This document shows, one piece after another, positions 31,612 to 39,244 of a stretch of DNA of 64,000 bases (within the stretch, counting starts at the first letter, position 1; every line of letters starts with the position of its first letter). A program made the translations under genes and the position numbers. Source of the DNA: Aquabacterium olei (GTDB lineage Bacteria > Pseudomonadota > Gammaproteobacteria > Burkholderiales > Burkholderiaceae_C); contig NZ_CP029211.1 in the NCBI RefSeq assembly GCF_003100395.1, positions 62,001 through 126,000 on the forward strand, read 5' to 3'. Under the pieces are notes generated by a model that saw only the letters and a program-made list of their open reading frames with translations, had not been told where the DNA came from and searched no databases.

Positions 31612-32202
31612 TCAGGCCGATGCGCCTTGCAAAGCGCGTTGCACGAGCGTCTGCAGGTGCGGCACCTGTTCGGCTTCGAACCAGGGATTCTGTTTCAGCC
31701 AGCGGTTGTTGCGTGGACTGGGGTGAGGCAGCACGGCCGTCATCGGGTCTCCTGCAGGCGGCCGGCGCACGAGTTCGGCCAGGGATGACCGCGTGCCGGG
31801 CATGTGGTGCGCGAGCGCGTACCGACCGATCACCAGTTTCAACTGGAGGTCGCGCAGTTCATGCAGCAGCCTGGCATGCCACCGTGCCGCGCATTCCGGG
31901 CGCGGCGGCAGATCCCCTGAAGGGCCGGTGCCCGGGTAGCAGAAGCCCATGGGCAGGATGGCCACGCGGTGTGGGTCATGGAACACGGTCGCATCGAGGC
32001 CGAGCCAACGGCGCAGCCGCGCACCACTGGCATCGTTGAACGGGATGCCCGTTGCATGGACCTTGCGACCCGGTGCCTGGGCGGCGATCAGAATGCGTGC
32101 CCGCGGGTGCAGTTGCAGGACCGGGCGAGGCCCAAGGGGCAGCACACCTTCGCAGACGCGGCATGCGCGCACCTCGTCCAGCAATGGAAAAAGCGCCGAC
32201 AT
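31612..32202 (-). CDS. Uracil-DNA glycosylase family protein
   Basis: A 196-residue UDG-superfamily protein: CRVC...LPLGPRPVLQLHPRARILIAAQAPG places the nucleotide-binding motif, GIPFNDASGARLRRWLG and AILPMGFCYPG follow the family order, and VLPHPSPRNNRWLKQNPWF is the C-terminal HPS loop. The usual four Fe-S cysteines of family 4/5 enzymes are not complete, so it belongs to the smaller UDG-like group whose activity is less certain. It could act in base-excision repair. Confidence 0.85.
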   Translation of the reverse strand: MSALFPLLDEVRACRVCEGVLPLGPRPVLQLHPRARILIAAQAPGRKVHATGIPFNDASGARLRRWLGLDATVFHDPHRVAILPMGFCYPGTGPSGDLPPRPECAARWHARLLHELRDLQLKLVIGRYALAHHMPGTRSSLAELVRRPPAGDPMTAVLPHPSPRNNRWLKQNPWFEAEQVPHLQTLVQRALQGASA

Positions 32203-32273
32203 CAGGGCAGTGTGCCCGATGAGCGGCGCTTCAGGTGAGGCAGCCTCAGCTGCCCCGACCGGCGTACCGGTTA

Positions 32274-32564
32274 TCAGTAGCTCGGACGACGCGGGCGGAA
32301 GCCGCCGGCACCTTCTTCGCGGGGACGGGCCAGGTTGACCACGAGGGCACGGCCGTCAACCGACTGACCGTTCATGCCCTTGATGGCGCTTTGTGCTTCT
32401 GCACCGCTGGACATTTCGACGAAGCCGAAGCCCTTCGAACGGCCGCTGTCGCGGTCCATCATGACCTTGGCGGACACGACATCGCCGAAGCGGCCGAACT
32501 GCTCTTGCAGATCGCCGTCTTGGGTGGAGTAAGGCAGATTGCCAACGTAGAGCTTGTTGTCCAT
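32274..32564 (-). CDS. RNA-binding protein with single RRM domain
   Basis: A 96-residue glycine-poor RRM protein: RNP2 KLYVGNL at 4-10, RNP1 SKGFGFVEM near residues 43-51, and a short C-terminal tail rich in Gly, Arg and Pro (GGFRPRRPSY). Bacterial single-RRM proteins of this kind are often cold-inducible RNA chaperones. It lies 87 bases downstream of infA on the same strand, so the two translation-related genes may be co-expressed. Confidence 0.93.
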   Translation of the reverse strand: MDNKLYVGNLPYSTQDGDLQEQFGRFGDVVSAKVMMDRDSGRSKGFGFVEMSSGAEAQSAIKGMNGQSVDGRALVVNLARPREEGAGGFRPRRPSY

Positions 32565-32651
32565 GAGGGACCTTTCAGAAAATGGCCGCGTCCAGGCAGA
32601 CGCCTTGCGGCACGGGTTGAATCAGGGGTTGCGCGACGGAATGTCGGGCAA

Positions 32652-32918
32652 TCAGAAACGACGACGGGGGGGCGGCTTCGGCGCGCCACCCACACGGGGT
32701 TCGAGGTGACGGAAGGTGATGCGGCCCTTGGTCAGGTCATAGGGCGACAGCTCCAGCGACACCTTGTCACCGGCCAGGATGCGGATGCGGTGCTTGCGCA
32801 TCTTGCCGCCGGTGTAGGCGGTGAGCGTGTGCCCGTTTTCCAGGGTCACGCGGAAGCGCGAATCGGGCAGGACTTCTTCGACCTGTCCGCGCATTTCAAT
32901 CAGTTCTTCTTTGGCCAT
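32652..32918 (-). CDS. infA: Translation initiation factor IF-1 (extended form)
   Basis: An 88-residue S1-fold protein. The IF-1 core is clear: [44 protein letters not shown] and [14 protein letters not shown]. The canonical protein ends after about 72 residues; here 16 extra residues ([17 protein letters not shown]) add a basic, proline-rich tail. Because infA outside the ribosomal-protein operon is often a second copy in Burkholderiales, this may be a paralogue, but the other copy cannot be seen here. It acts in the ribosomal A site during initiation. Confidence 0.95.
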   Translation of the reverse strand: MAKEELIEMRGQVEEVLPDSRFRVTLENGHTLTAYTGGKMRKHRIRILAGDKVSLELSPYDLTKGRITFRHLEPRVGGAPKPPPRRRF

Positions 32919-32957
32919 GTGCGATGCCTCGTTGATGTTTGCGCCGGGGTGTGCCGC

Positions 32958-33194
32958 TCAGGCAGGCAATCCGGAAAGACGGAGGTAGCCCAGCCCCTGC
33001 TCCAATGCGTACTGCATGGCGGCCTGGGGGGTGGGAAACACGGGGATGAAGCGGAACACACGATCGTGTGTGCCGGAGCCCCGGCCGCTTCGAATGGAGA
33101 GCGAGGCGGCGTATTGGCCGCTTGGCGTCTGCTTGCTGAGCGGTGACAAGAGGAACTTGCCGACAGCGCGTGTATGAGATGGGATGCTTTTCAA
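32958..33194 (-). CDS. Small conserved hypothetical protein
   Basis: A protein of roughly 78 residues whose second half (SGQYAASLSIRSGRGSGTHD, then FRFIPVFPTPQAAMQYALEQG) resembles a short family of unknown function in Burkholderiales that ends near a 'YALxQGLxYL' helix. No ATG lies near the conserved start; TTG at 33194 is the most economical choice, while the open frame extends to 33431 with residues that do not look protein-like. The 347 bases upstream, to 33541, show no convincing gene. Confidence 0.5.
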   Translation of the reverse strand: MKSIPSHTRAVGKFLLSPLSKQTPSGQYAASLSIRSGRGSGTHDRVFRFIPVFPTPQAAMQYALEQGLGYLRLSGLPA

Positions 33195-33541
33195 GAGATC
33201 TCGGGCGGGCGCACTCAGGGTACGGCCGCAGGGCGGGCGCAAACCAGGCTGCACGATGCAGTCGGACGCCACGCGGAATGGGAGGAGTGGCTTTGCACAC
33301 CCGGATACGGGTTGGGTGACGCAAAGAGGCTCTGAGAGCCAGGCGACGCTTGCCTGGAAGGGGCTGATCACGCCATCAAGGTGATCGCCGATGGGGCAGC
33401 TGCGGCGCCGTGGTGGCGGGCAGTGCGACAACGATGCTGCGGAGGTAAGCGGTGCTGCAGCAAGTGATCACACTCTAACAGCGAAACGCGGTTTGTGCCA
33501 ACTTTGTTTTCACACCACGGCTTTGCGGTGGACAGGCTGCA

Positions 33542-34822
33542 TCACCGATGGCCGGTCCGGCGGGCCAGCTCGGCGTCCATGTCGGCCATGGACAGGGGCT
33601 TGGCCAGGCACTCATCGGCACCCGCTTCGATGCATTGCCGGCGGACTTCGGCAGACCAGCCGGCGGTCAGGATCACGATGGGAAACGGCGGGATGTCGCC
33701 CCGCCGCTGCATGGCACGAAGCTGCATCGTGGCTTCAGCCCCGCCCAGAACGGGCATGTGGAGATCCATGAGCACCATGTCTGGCGCGTCCCGCATGCAG
33801 GCATCGATGGCGGCCTGACCATCCGTTGCGGTGCGGACGACATAGCCCAGCGCTTCAGCAAAGCCCTGCCCCACGATCAGGTTCATCGGGCCGTCGTCGA
33901 CGATCAGGACGGTGGAGGGAGACGGCCCGCGCAAGGGCTCGGGCGTGGTGGTGTCGGCGACGCCGTCCGGGGAGGACAGGCTGCGGGTCATCTCGTCGAG
34001 GTCATGTGGGCTCAGCGGGTAGACGTGCACCTCATAGCCCTTGACGTGCGCGGGGTGACGCAGGCTGGCAGACCCGGCCTGGACCGCGTAGATCAGGCGG
34101 GCGCCGGCGTGCAGCAGCGGGGCCAGGTCCAGTGTGCCGTCTCGAGCGGGGTTGCCGGTTTCGAGCACGATAACCAGGGCCGGCAGCGCGTGCCTGGGCG
34201 TGGAACGAGCCCGCGCCGTCGCGTTCTCGAAGGAGCCGATGCGGGTGGTGGTCCAGCCGAGTCTGGCGAGGCGCCTTTCCCAGCTGCGGGCAAGTGCATC
34301 GTCGACGTTGACCAGCCATGCGTGGGCACCCTGCGCGTGCGGTGCAGGCGCATCGGTGGCCAGGGGCGCCTCGACGCCGGGCACGTTCAGGGTGACCAGA
34401 GCGCCGTGTCCTGGCATGGCGGTCATCTCGACCTGGCCCTGTGTGTGGGGGCAGATGCCCGAGGCGGTCACGGTGCCCGGGTCGACCGAGGCCGCCTGGC
34501 AACGCCACAGGCCGAGGTGAGCGTGCGCCGCCGTGACCGATGCCATCGTGACGTTCGTGCCGACGGCGGCGGCGCGAAGTTGCAGGGAGGGCGGCGATTG
34601 CGAGAGGTCGGCCCGTGCCGAGATGACGAACGAGCCGCCGGTCGACAGCCCGATCACCGCGAGGAACAGGCGATGCAGCGCCCCTTGCAAACTGCCCGGA
34701 TCGCCGGCGATGCGCACGCCCGCACTCTGGCAGTCAAAGGTGAACGAGAGGCCTTGGCTTCGAGCGAGAGGAACAACTTGTCGCGCGGCGACCGTGAAGA
34801 CCTCTGCGAAATCGAAGCTCAT
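33542..34822 (-). CDS. Degenerate hybrid signalling protein with C-terminal receiver
   Basis: A 426-residue soluble protein. Residues 1-165 look like a worn histidine-kinase ATPase domain (GDPGSLQGALHRLF in the N-box position, GHGALVTLNVPG near the G2 position) without a phospho-accepting H-box. A middle part (AHAWLVNVDDALARSWERRL...LPALVIVLETG) resembles a degenerate receiver. The last 125 residues are a complete receiver: LIVDDGPMN, phospho-acceptor in MVLMDLHMP, and a lysine in CLAKPLSM. It probably receives phosphate from, or competes with, another kinase. ATG 34822 is preceded by CAGGGGA. It is divergent from nhaA. Confidence 0.7.
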   Translation of the reverse strand: MSFDFAEVFTVAARQVVPLARSQGLSFTFDCQSAGVRIAGDPGSLQGALHRLFLAVIGLSTGGSFVISARADLSQSPPSLQLRAAAVGTNVTMASVTAAHAHLGLWRCQAASVDPGTVTASGICPHTQGQVEMTAMPGHGALVTLNVPGVEAPLATDAPAPHAQGAHAWLVNVDDALARSWERRLARLGWTTTRIGSFENATARARSTPRHALPALVIVLETGNPARDGTLDLAPLLHAGARLIYAVQAGSASLRHPAHVKGYEVHVYPLSPHDLDEMTRSLSSPDGVADTTTPEPLRGPSPSTVLIVDDGPMNLIVGQGFAEALGYVVRTATDGQAAIDACMRDAPDMVLMDLHMPVLGGAEATMQLRAMQRRGDIPPFPIVILTAGWSAEVRRQCIEAGADECLAKPLSMADMDAELARRTGHR

Positions 34823-34960
34823 GACGATTCCCCTGAGGAGGAGCAGGTAGTCGGGGCACGGTAGCACGCGGCGACCCGGGCTGATACCCCACGGTCTGCA
34901 TGTCGCTCCAGCGGCAGGCCCATCTGCACGCGAGCAGGGCGCGCGGACTAGACTGGCCCG

Positions 34961-36295
34961 ATGACGAATGAAAACCGGGAGAGTGCTTTGCATGCGGGGC
35001 AGTTGCCGCGCGAGTTGAGTGATCGCCTGAAGCGGCCGTTCACACTGTTCTTCCGCGTCCACGCCGCTGGCGGCGGCGTCCTGCTGCTGTGTTCGCTGGT
35101 GGCGTTGGGGCTGGCCAATTCACCCTGGGCCCATGCCTATGCGGCCATCTGGGAGACCCGGGTCGGCGTGCACGCCGGAGGCTGGGTGTACGCGCGGTCG
35201 CTGCATGCATGGATCAACGATGCGGCGATGACGCTGTTCTTCTTTCTGGTGGCGCTGGCGCTGAAGAAGGAGTTGGTGCTGGGCGACCTGCGCAACCCCC
35301 GCATGGCAGCCTTGCCGATTGCCGGCGCCATCGGCGGCATGCTGGTGCCGGCGGGCTTGTTCCTGGCCGTGATGTCCGGCCGGCCGGGCAGCCAGGGGTG
35401 GGGCACCGTGATGACGACCGACACGGCCTTCGTGATCGGCTGTCTGGCGCTGCTGGGCACCCGCGTGCCAAGAAGCCTCAGCATGTTCATGCTGTCGCTG
35501 GCCATCGTGGACGACATCGGGGCGATGCTCGTGGTGGCCTTGGGGTACAGCGACGCGATCGACTGGCGTGCACTGGCCTGGGCTGTAGCAGGCCTGGTGC
35601 TCTTGCGGGCAGCGGCCTGGGCCGGCATACGGGGCTTTCCGGTGTACTTCCTGCTGGGCAGCTTCATCTGGGTGGCGGTCGATGCATCGGGCGTGCATGC
35701 CACGGCCACCGGCGTCGTGCTCGGCCTGATGACGCCGGCACGTCGATGGGTCACGGATGATCGCCTCTACGCGATCCTTGATCGGGTCGTGGCGCACCCC
35801 ACCGCGTTGGAGCATGGCGGCGACACCCGCGACCGTGAGACGCTGCAGATTGCGGAGATTGCCGCGCGCGAAACGCTTTCGCCAGTGGAACGGCTGGAGA
35901 TGGCATTGCACCCGTGGGTCAGCTTTGTGATCCTGCCCTTGTTTGCGCTGTCGAACGCCGGCATGACCCTGGGCGAAGGCCAGTCGGCTGGCACGCTGAC
36001 GCTTGCCGTGGTGCTGGGGGCGGTGGTTGGCAAGCCGGTGGGCGTCCTGGCGTTTGCCTGGCTGGCCATGCGCTCCGGTGTGGCGCTGCGCGCGCCCGGC
36101 CTGGCCTGGCGCCACATGCTGGGTGGCTCGCTGCTCGCCGGCATCGGTTTCACGATGGCGCTATTCATCGCCAACCTGGCCTTCGACCACACCCAGCTTT
36201 ACGAGGCGAAACTGGGCATTCTGCTCGCGTCGCTGGGTGCGGCCGTAACTGGTCTGGCCGTGTTGTGGTGGCCCTCGAGGCACAGCGTGCCCTGA
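34961..36295 (+). CDS. nhaA: Na+/H+ antiporter NhaA
   Basis: A 444-residue inner-membrane protein with about 12 helices. The ion-binding aspartates of NhaA are conserved: TTDTAF (position of D133) and LAIVDDIGAM (D163/D164), and HPWVSFVILPLFALSNAG carries the later Lys/Asn region of the family. One change stands out: E. coli GLEVKRE (with E78, part of the pH-sensing face) reads ALALKKE here, so the first Glu is replaced by Ala. The protein exchanges external protons for cytoplasmic Na+ or Li+. It converges on glpQ with 10 bases between stops. Confidence 0.93.
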   Translation: MTNENRESALHAGQLPRELSDRLKRPFTLFFRVHAAGGGVLLLCSLVALGLANSPWAHAYAAIWETRVGVHAGGWVYARSLHAWINDAAMTLFFFLVALALKKELVLGDLRNPRMAALPIAGAIGGMLVPAGLFLAVMSGRPGSQGWGTVMTTDTAFVIGCLALLGTRVPRSLSMFMLSLAIVDDIGAMLVVALGYSDAIDWRALAWAVAGLVLLRAAAWAGIRGFPVYFLLGSFIWVAVDASGVHATATGVVLGLMTPARRWVTDDRLYAILDRVVAHPTALEHGGDTRDRETLQIAEIAARETLSPVERLEMALHPWVSFVILPLFALSNAGMTLGEGQSAGTLTLAVVLGAVVGKPVGVLAFAWLAMRSGVALRAPGLAWRHMLGGSLLAGIGFTMALFIANLAFDHTQLYEAKLGILLASLGAAVTGLAVLWWPSRHSVP

Positions 36296-36305
36296 GGGCA
36301 CCCCG

Positions 36306-37478
36306 TCACTGGCCTGCCACGAAGGCGTCGATGGCCTGTTTGCCCAGCCACGGGTGGTCGGTGAAGAAGCCGTCCATGCCGAGGTTCAGGAAGGCCCTGA
36401 CCTGCCCGGTCATGTCGCCCAGTTCAGCCGGGTTGCTGCTGCTGTCGAACTCGTTCGGCAGGAAGGTGTTCTCGGCGCGGAAGGTCCAGCCGTGCACCTT
36501 CAGGCCCGCTGCATGGGCGTCGGCCACCACCGTGGTCGGGGTGCCCAGCACGCCGCCCTTCAGCGGGATCATCAGGTTGGTGTTGGCCCCGATGCCGACC
36601 GCATAGGTGGCGATCTCTTTGAGGTTCGCGGGCTGGGTGAGGTCGACGTAGGTGCGGGGGTCTCCCTTGACGACGAAGTCGTACGGCTTGCCCGAGGCGC
36701 TCAGCAACTGGACCAGCGGCAGGCGCGTCATGCGCGAGAGGTCCTTCAGGTTGCTGACCTCGAAGGACTGGATGAACACGGCGGCGTCACGGCCGCGGTA
36801 GCCATTGCGGTGCAGGGTGCGAACCAGCGGCTCTTCCAGCGACAGGCCGATGCCGTCGAAATAGGTCGGGTGCTTGGTCTCGGGGTAGACGCCGATGGGC
36901 TTGACGCGCAGCGCGGCCTTCACGCCACCGCTGGCCAGGGCCTGCTGGCGACGACGCAGGTTGGCCTGCTCGACCAGGTCCAGCACCTCCTGGAAGGTCG
37001 GGACTTCGAACATGTTGTCGAAGCGCGTGTTGGCCGTGCGCAGCTGGGGCAGGCGCTCGCGGGCGCGCAGGGTCTTGAGTTCGGCCAGGGTGAAGTCTTC
37101 GGTGAACCAGCCGGTGATGCGGGTGCCGTCGATGGTCTTGGTCGTCTTGCGGTCGGCGAACTCGGGGCGTTCGGCGACGTCGGTGGTGGCTTCGCGGATG
37201 CTGCCGTCGGCGTTGAGGATGGCGATGGCATTTTCGTGGCGGGCCACGAGGACGCCGTCCTTGGTGCTCACCAGGTCGGGCTCGACGTAGTCGGCGCCCT
37301 GCTCGATGGCCAGCCAGTAGGCGGCGAGGGTGTGCTCGGGCACATAGCCGCTGGCGCCACGGTGGGCGATCAGCAACGGCCGGGTGTCCGCCGTGTCGTG
37401 GTCACGGGCGGGGCCATGGGCCGAGGCGGTGAGGGACACCAGGGCGAGCGCGACCGCGCTGAGGGTCAGTTTCAACAT
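36306..37478 (-). CDS. glpQ: Secreted glycerophosphodiester phosphodiesterase GlpQ
   Basis: A 390-residue enzyme with a signal peptide (LTLSAVALALVSLTASAHG). Catalytic and metal-binding GDPD motifs are present: IAHRGASGYVPEHT, GADYVEPDLVSTKDG and LVARHE; late in the protein VHGWTFRAENTFLP and DGFFTDHP complete the family pattern. It releases glycerol-3-phosphate from deacylated phospholipids outside the cytoplasm, a phosphate- and glycerol-scavenging step. I start at ATG 37478, where the signal peptide begins. A Pho box lies 108 bases upstream in the shared region with the secretion operon. Confidence 0.94.
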   Translation of the reverse strand: MLKLTLSAVALALVSLTASAHGPARDHDTADTRPLLIAHRGASGYVPEHTLAAYWLAIEQGADYVEPDLVSTKDGVLVARHENAIAILNADGSIREATTDVAERPEFADRKTTKTIDGTRITGWFTEDFTLAELKTLRARERLPQLRTANTRFDNMFEVPTFQEVLDLVEQANLRRRQQALASGGVKAALRVKPIGVYPETKHPTYFDGIGLSLEEPLVRTLHRNGYRGRDAAVFIQSFEVSNLKDLSRMTRLPLVQLLSASGKPYDFVVKGDPRTYVDLTQPANLKEIATYAVGIGANTNLMIPLKGGVLGTPTTVVADAHAAGLKVHGWTFRAENTFLPNEFDSSSNPAELGDMTGQVRAFLNLGMDGFFTDHPWLGKQAIDAFVAGQ

Positions 37479-37585
37479 CGAAAGGACTCCGATCAAGTGA
37501 GGCTGAAGAAGATCGAGGCGCAGTCTCGCGGGCTTGTGTGTCGGGACCGTGATGGGGCATGAGGTCATCGGATCAAGGGGGATCA

Positions 37586-37603
37586 CTGTCACAAACCTGT
37601 CAG
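37586..37603 (+). promoter_or_regulatory. Pho box (PhoB-binding site) between glpQ and the secretion operon
   Basis: CTGTCACAAACCTGTCAG consists of two CTGTCA repeats 11 bases apart, as in the PhoB consensus (CTGTCAT-AWAW-CTGTCA). It points towards the plus-strand operon, and TAGGAT at 37615-37620, 11 bases after the box, is a fitting -10 element, putting transcription start about 30 bases before the first pseudopilin gene. Confidence 0.75.
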
Positions 37604-37658
37604 CGATAGGTCAATAGGATCACGCCCGCTGCGTCACATCGACGGAAGCGGAAAAGGT

Positions 37659-38120
37659 ATGGAGTCCATGAAGCGCTGTGGTGCGTCCCTTGACGGGGTG
37701 CCGTTCAAGAGGTGGGAGAAGGTCGGTGGCTTCACGCTGCTGGAGCTGCTGGTGGTGCTGGTCATCATCGGGCTGCTGGCAGGCTATGTGGGGCCGCGCT
37801 TCTTCTCGCAGATCGGCAAGTCGGAGGTGAAGGCCGCGGCCGCCCAGATCGATGCGCTGGGCAAGGCCCTGGATCAGTATCGGTTGGACACGGGGCGCTA
37901 TCCCAGCACCGAGCATGGCCTCGGGGCGCTGTGGGTCAAGCCGGCTGACGAGACCCGGTGGTGGGGGCCGTATCTGCGCAAGGCGCCGCCGCGCGACCCG
38001 TGGGGCCGCGAGTATGTCTACAAGGCACCGGGTGAGCACGGCGACTACGACCTCAGCTCGCTGGGCAAGGACGGACGCGAAGGGGGCGAAGGGGAGGATC
38101 AGGACATCACCAACTGGTGA
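37659..38120 (+). CDS. gspG: Major pseudopilin, GspG-like
   Basis: A 153-residue protein with a type-IV-pilin-like prepilin signal GGFTLLELLVVLVIIGLLAG (cleavage after the second Gly, Glu at +5) following a 23-residue basic leader. The mature domain has the GspG hallmarks DTGRYPSTEHGLGAL, a PPRDPWGREYVYKAPGEHGDYDLSSLG core with calcium-loop-like residues, and an acidic C-terminus. It would form the periplasmic pseudopilus of a type II secretion-like machine. ATG 37659 and ATG 37668 are both possible. It is the first gene of a ten-gene operon and is preceded by a Pho-controlled promoter candidate. No prepilin peptidase is nearby. Confidence 0.9.
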   Translation: MESMKRCGASLDGVPFKRWEKVGGFTLLELLVVLVIIGLLAGYVGPRFFSQIGKSEVKAAAAQIDALGKALDQYRLDTGRYPSTEHGLGALWVKPADETRWWGPYLRKAPPRDPWGREYVYKAPGEHGDYDLSSLGKDGREGGEGEDQDITNW

Positions 38121-38134
38121 GCGCCTGAGCAGCC

Positions 38135-39244
38135 ATGACCCCAAGCCGACCTGACCACCGCGGTGCGTCGCAGCCCGCTGTGCCGCCCGGCCGCCCTGCC
38201 CTGCGCGCGCAGCGCAAAGTGGCGTTTCCAAGACGCCTGTTCTGCCAGGAGTTGGCGGTGCTGCTGGACGCCGGCATCCCGCTCTATGAGGCCTTGCAGA
38301 CGCTGTGCGAAAAGGAGGCGCATGCGCCCGTGGCACAGGTGCTGCGTGGGCTGACGCTGGCGCTGTCGCAAGGGCAGACGCTGTCGCAGGCGATGCGCGC
38401 CCACCCCGAGGCCTTCAGTCCGCTGCTGATCGCGTCGATCGAGGCGAGCCAGCGCACGGGCCAGACACCGGAGGCGTTGCGCCAGCACGCGGCCTATCTG
38501 GCCTGGCTGACCGGGCTGCGCGACAAGCTGGTGAGTGCCGCCATCTACCCCGCGATCCTGATCGGCGCCAGCCTGCTGGTGATCGGCTTTCTGACGGTGT
38601 TCGTGGTGCCCCGCTTTGCCGAGATCTACGAGGGGATGGGCGGTGAGCTGCCATGGCTTTCTGGCGTGCTGCTGCGTACCGGACGGGCGGTGGGCGCGCA
38701 TCCGTGGGGCGCTCTGCTGGGCCTGGTGGCGGTGGCCGCTGCGGTGGTCGGCATGGTGCGCCATCCCGCGGTGCGTGCTGCGCTGGGCCGCTGGCTGTGG
38801 CAGGCGCCGGTGATCGGTGAGCGGTTGCGGCTGATCGAGCTGGCCTCGTTGTACCGCACGTTGGGCCTGCTGCTGCAGGCTGGGGTGGCCGTGGTGCCCG
38901 CCATGGAGGCGTCGGGCGAACTGATGGGCCCGGGCTTTCGGCGCGCACTGGGTGAGGCCACACGCCGCGTACGCGAAGGCATGCGGCTTTCGGATGCCAT
39001 GCAGCAGCACGGGCTGATCACGCCCGTGTCGCTGCGTATGGTGCGCGTGGGCGAGCAGACCGGTGAGCTGGGCTCGATGCTGGAGCGTGCTGCCACGTTC
39101 TATGACGAGGAGCTGGCTCGCTTCACCGAGTGGGTAGGCAAGGTGGTCAGCCCGGTGCTGATGCTGGTGATGGGCACGCTGATCGGCGGCATCGTCGTGC
39201 TGATGTACTTGCCGATCTTCCAGGTTGCGGAGCAGATTCAGTGA
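38135..39244 (+). CDS. gspF: Inner-membrane platform protein, GspF/PilC-like
   Basis: A 369-residue protein with two T2SSF domains and three membrane helices. The first repeat starts FPRRLFCQELAVLLDAGIPLYEAL and the second LIELASLYRTLGLLLQAGVAVVPAM; hydrophobic segments lie at ISAAIYPAILIGASLLVIGFL-like and VVSPVLMLVMGTLIGGIVVLMYLPIF positions. It anchors the ATPase to the pseudopilus base. The disordered Pro/Arg-rich first 28 residues are longer than usual. The gspE start codon overlaps its stop (GTGA). Confidence 0.92.
   Translation: MTPSRPDHRGASQPAVPPGRPALRAQRKVAFPRRLFCQELAVLLDAGIPLYEALQTLCEKEAHAPVAQVLRGLTLALSQGQTLSQAMRAHPEAFSPLLIASIEASQRTGQTPEALRQHAAYLAWLTGLRDKLVSAAIYPAILIGASLLVIGFLTVFVVPRFAEIYEGMGGELPWLSGVLLRTGRAVGAHPWGALLGLVAVAAAVVGMVRHPAVRAALGRWLWQAPVIGERLRLIELASLYRTLGLLLQAGVAVVPAMEASGELMGPGFRRALGEATRRVREGMRLSDAMQQHGLITPVSLRMVRVGEQTGELGSMLERAATFYDEELARFTEWVGKVVSPVLMLVMGTLIGGIVVLMYLPIFQVAEQIQ

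Noticed and set aside
32919..33541. Extended frame to 33431 as a longer protein in front of the small hypothetical gene
   Set aside because: The added residues are rich in Pro, Arg and Ser without protein-like pattern, while the similarity begins near residue 100 of that frame; a TTG start at 33194 is preferred. No other gene is evident here.
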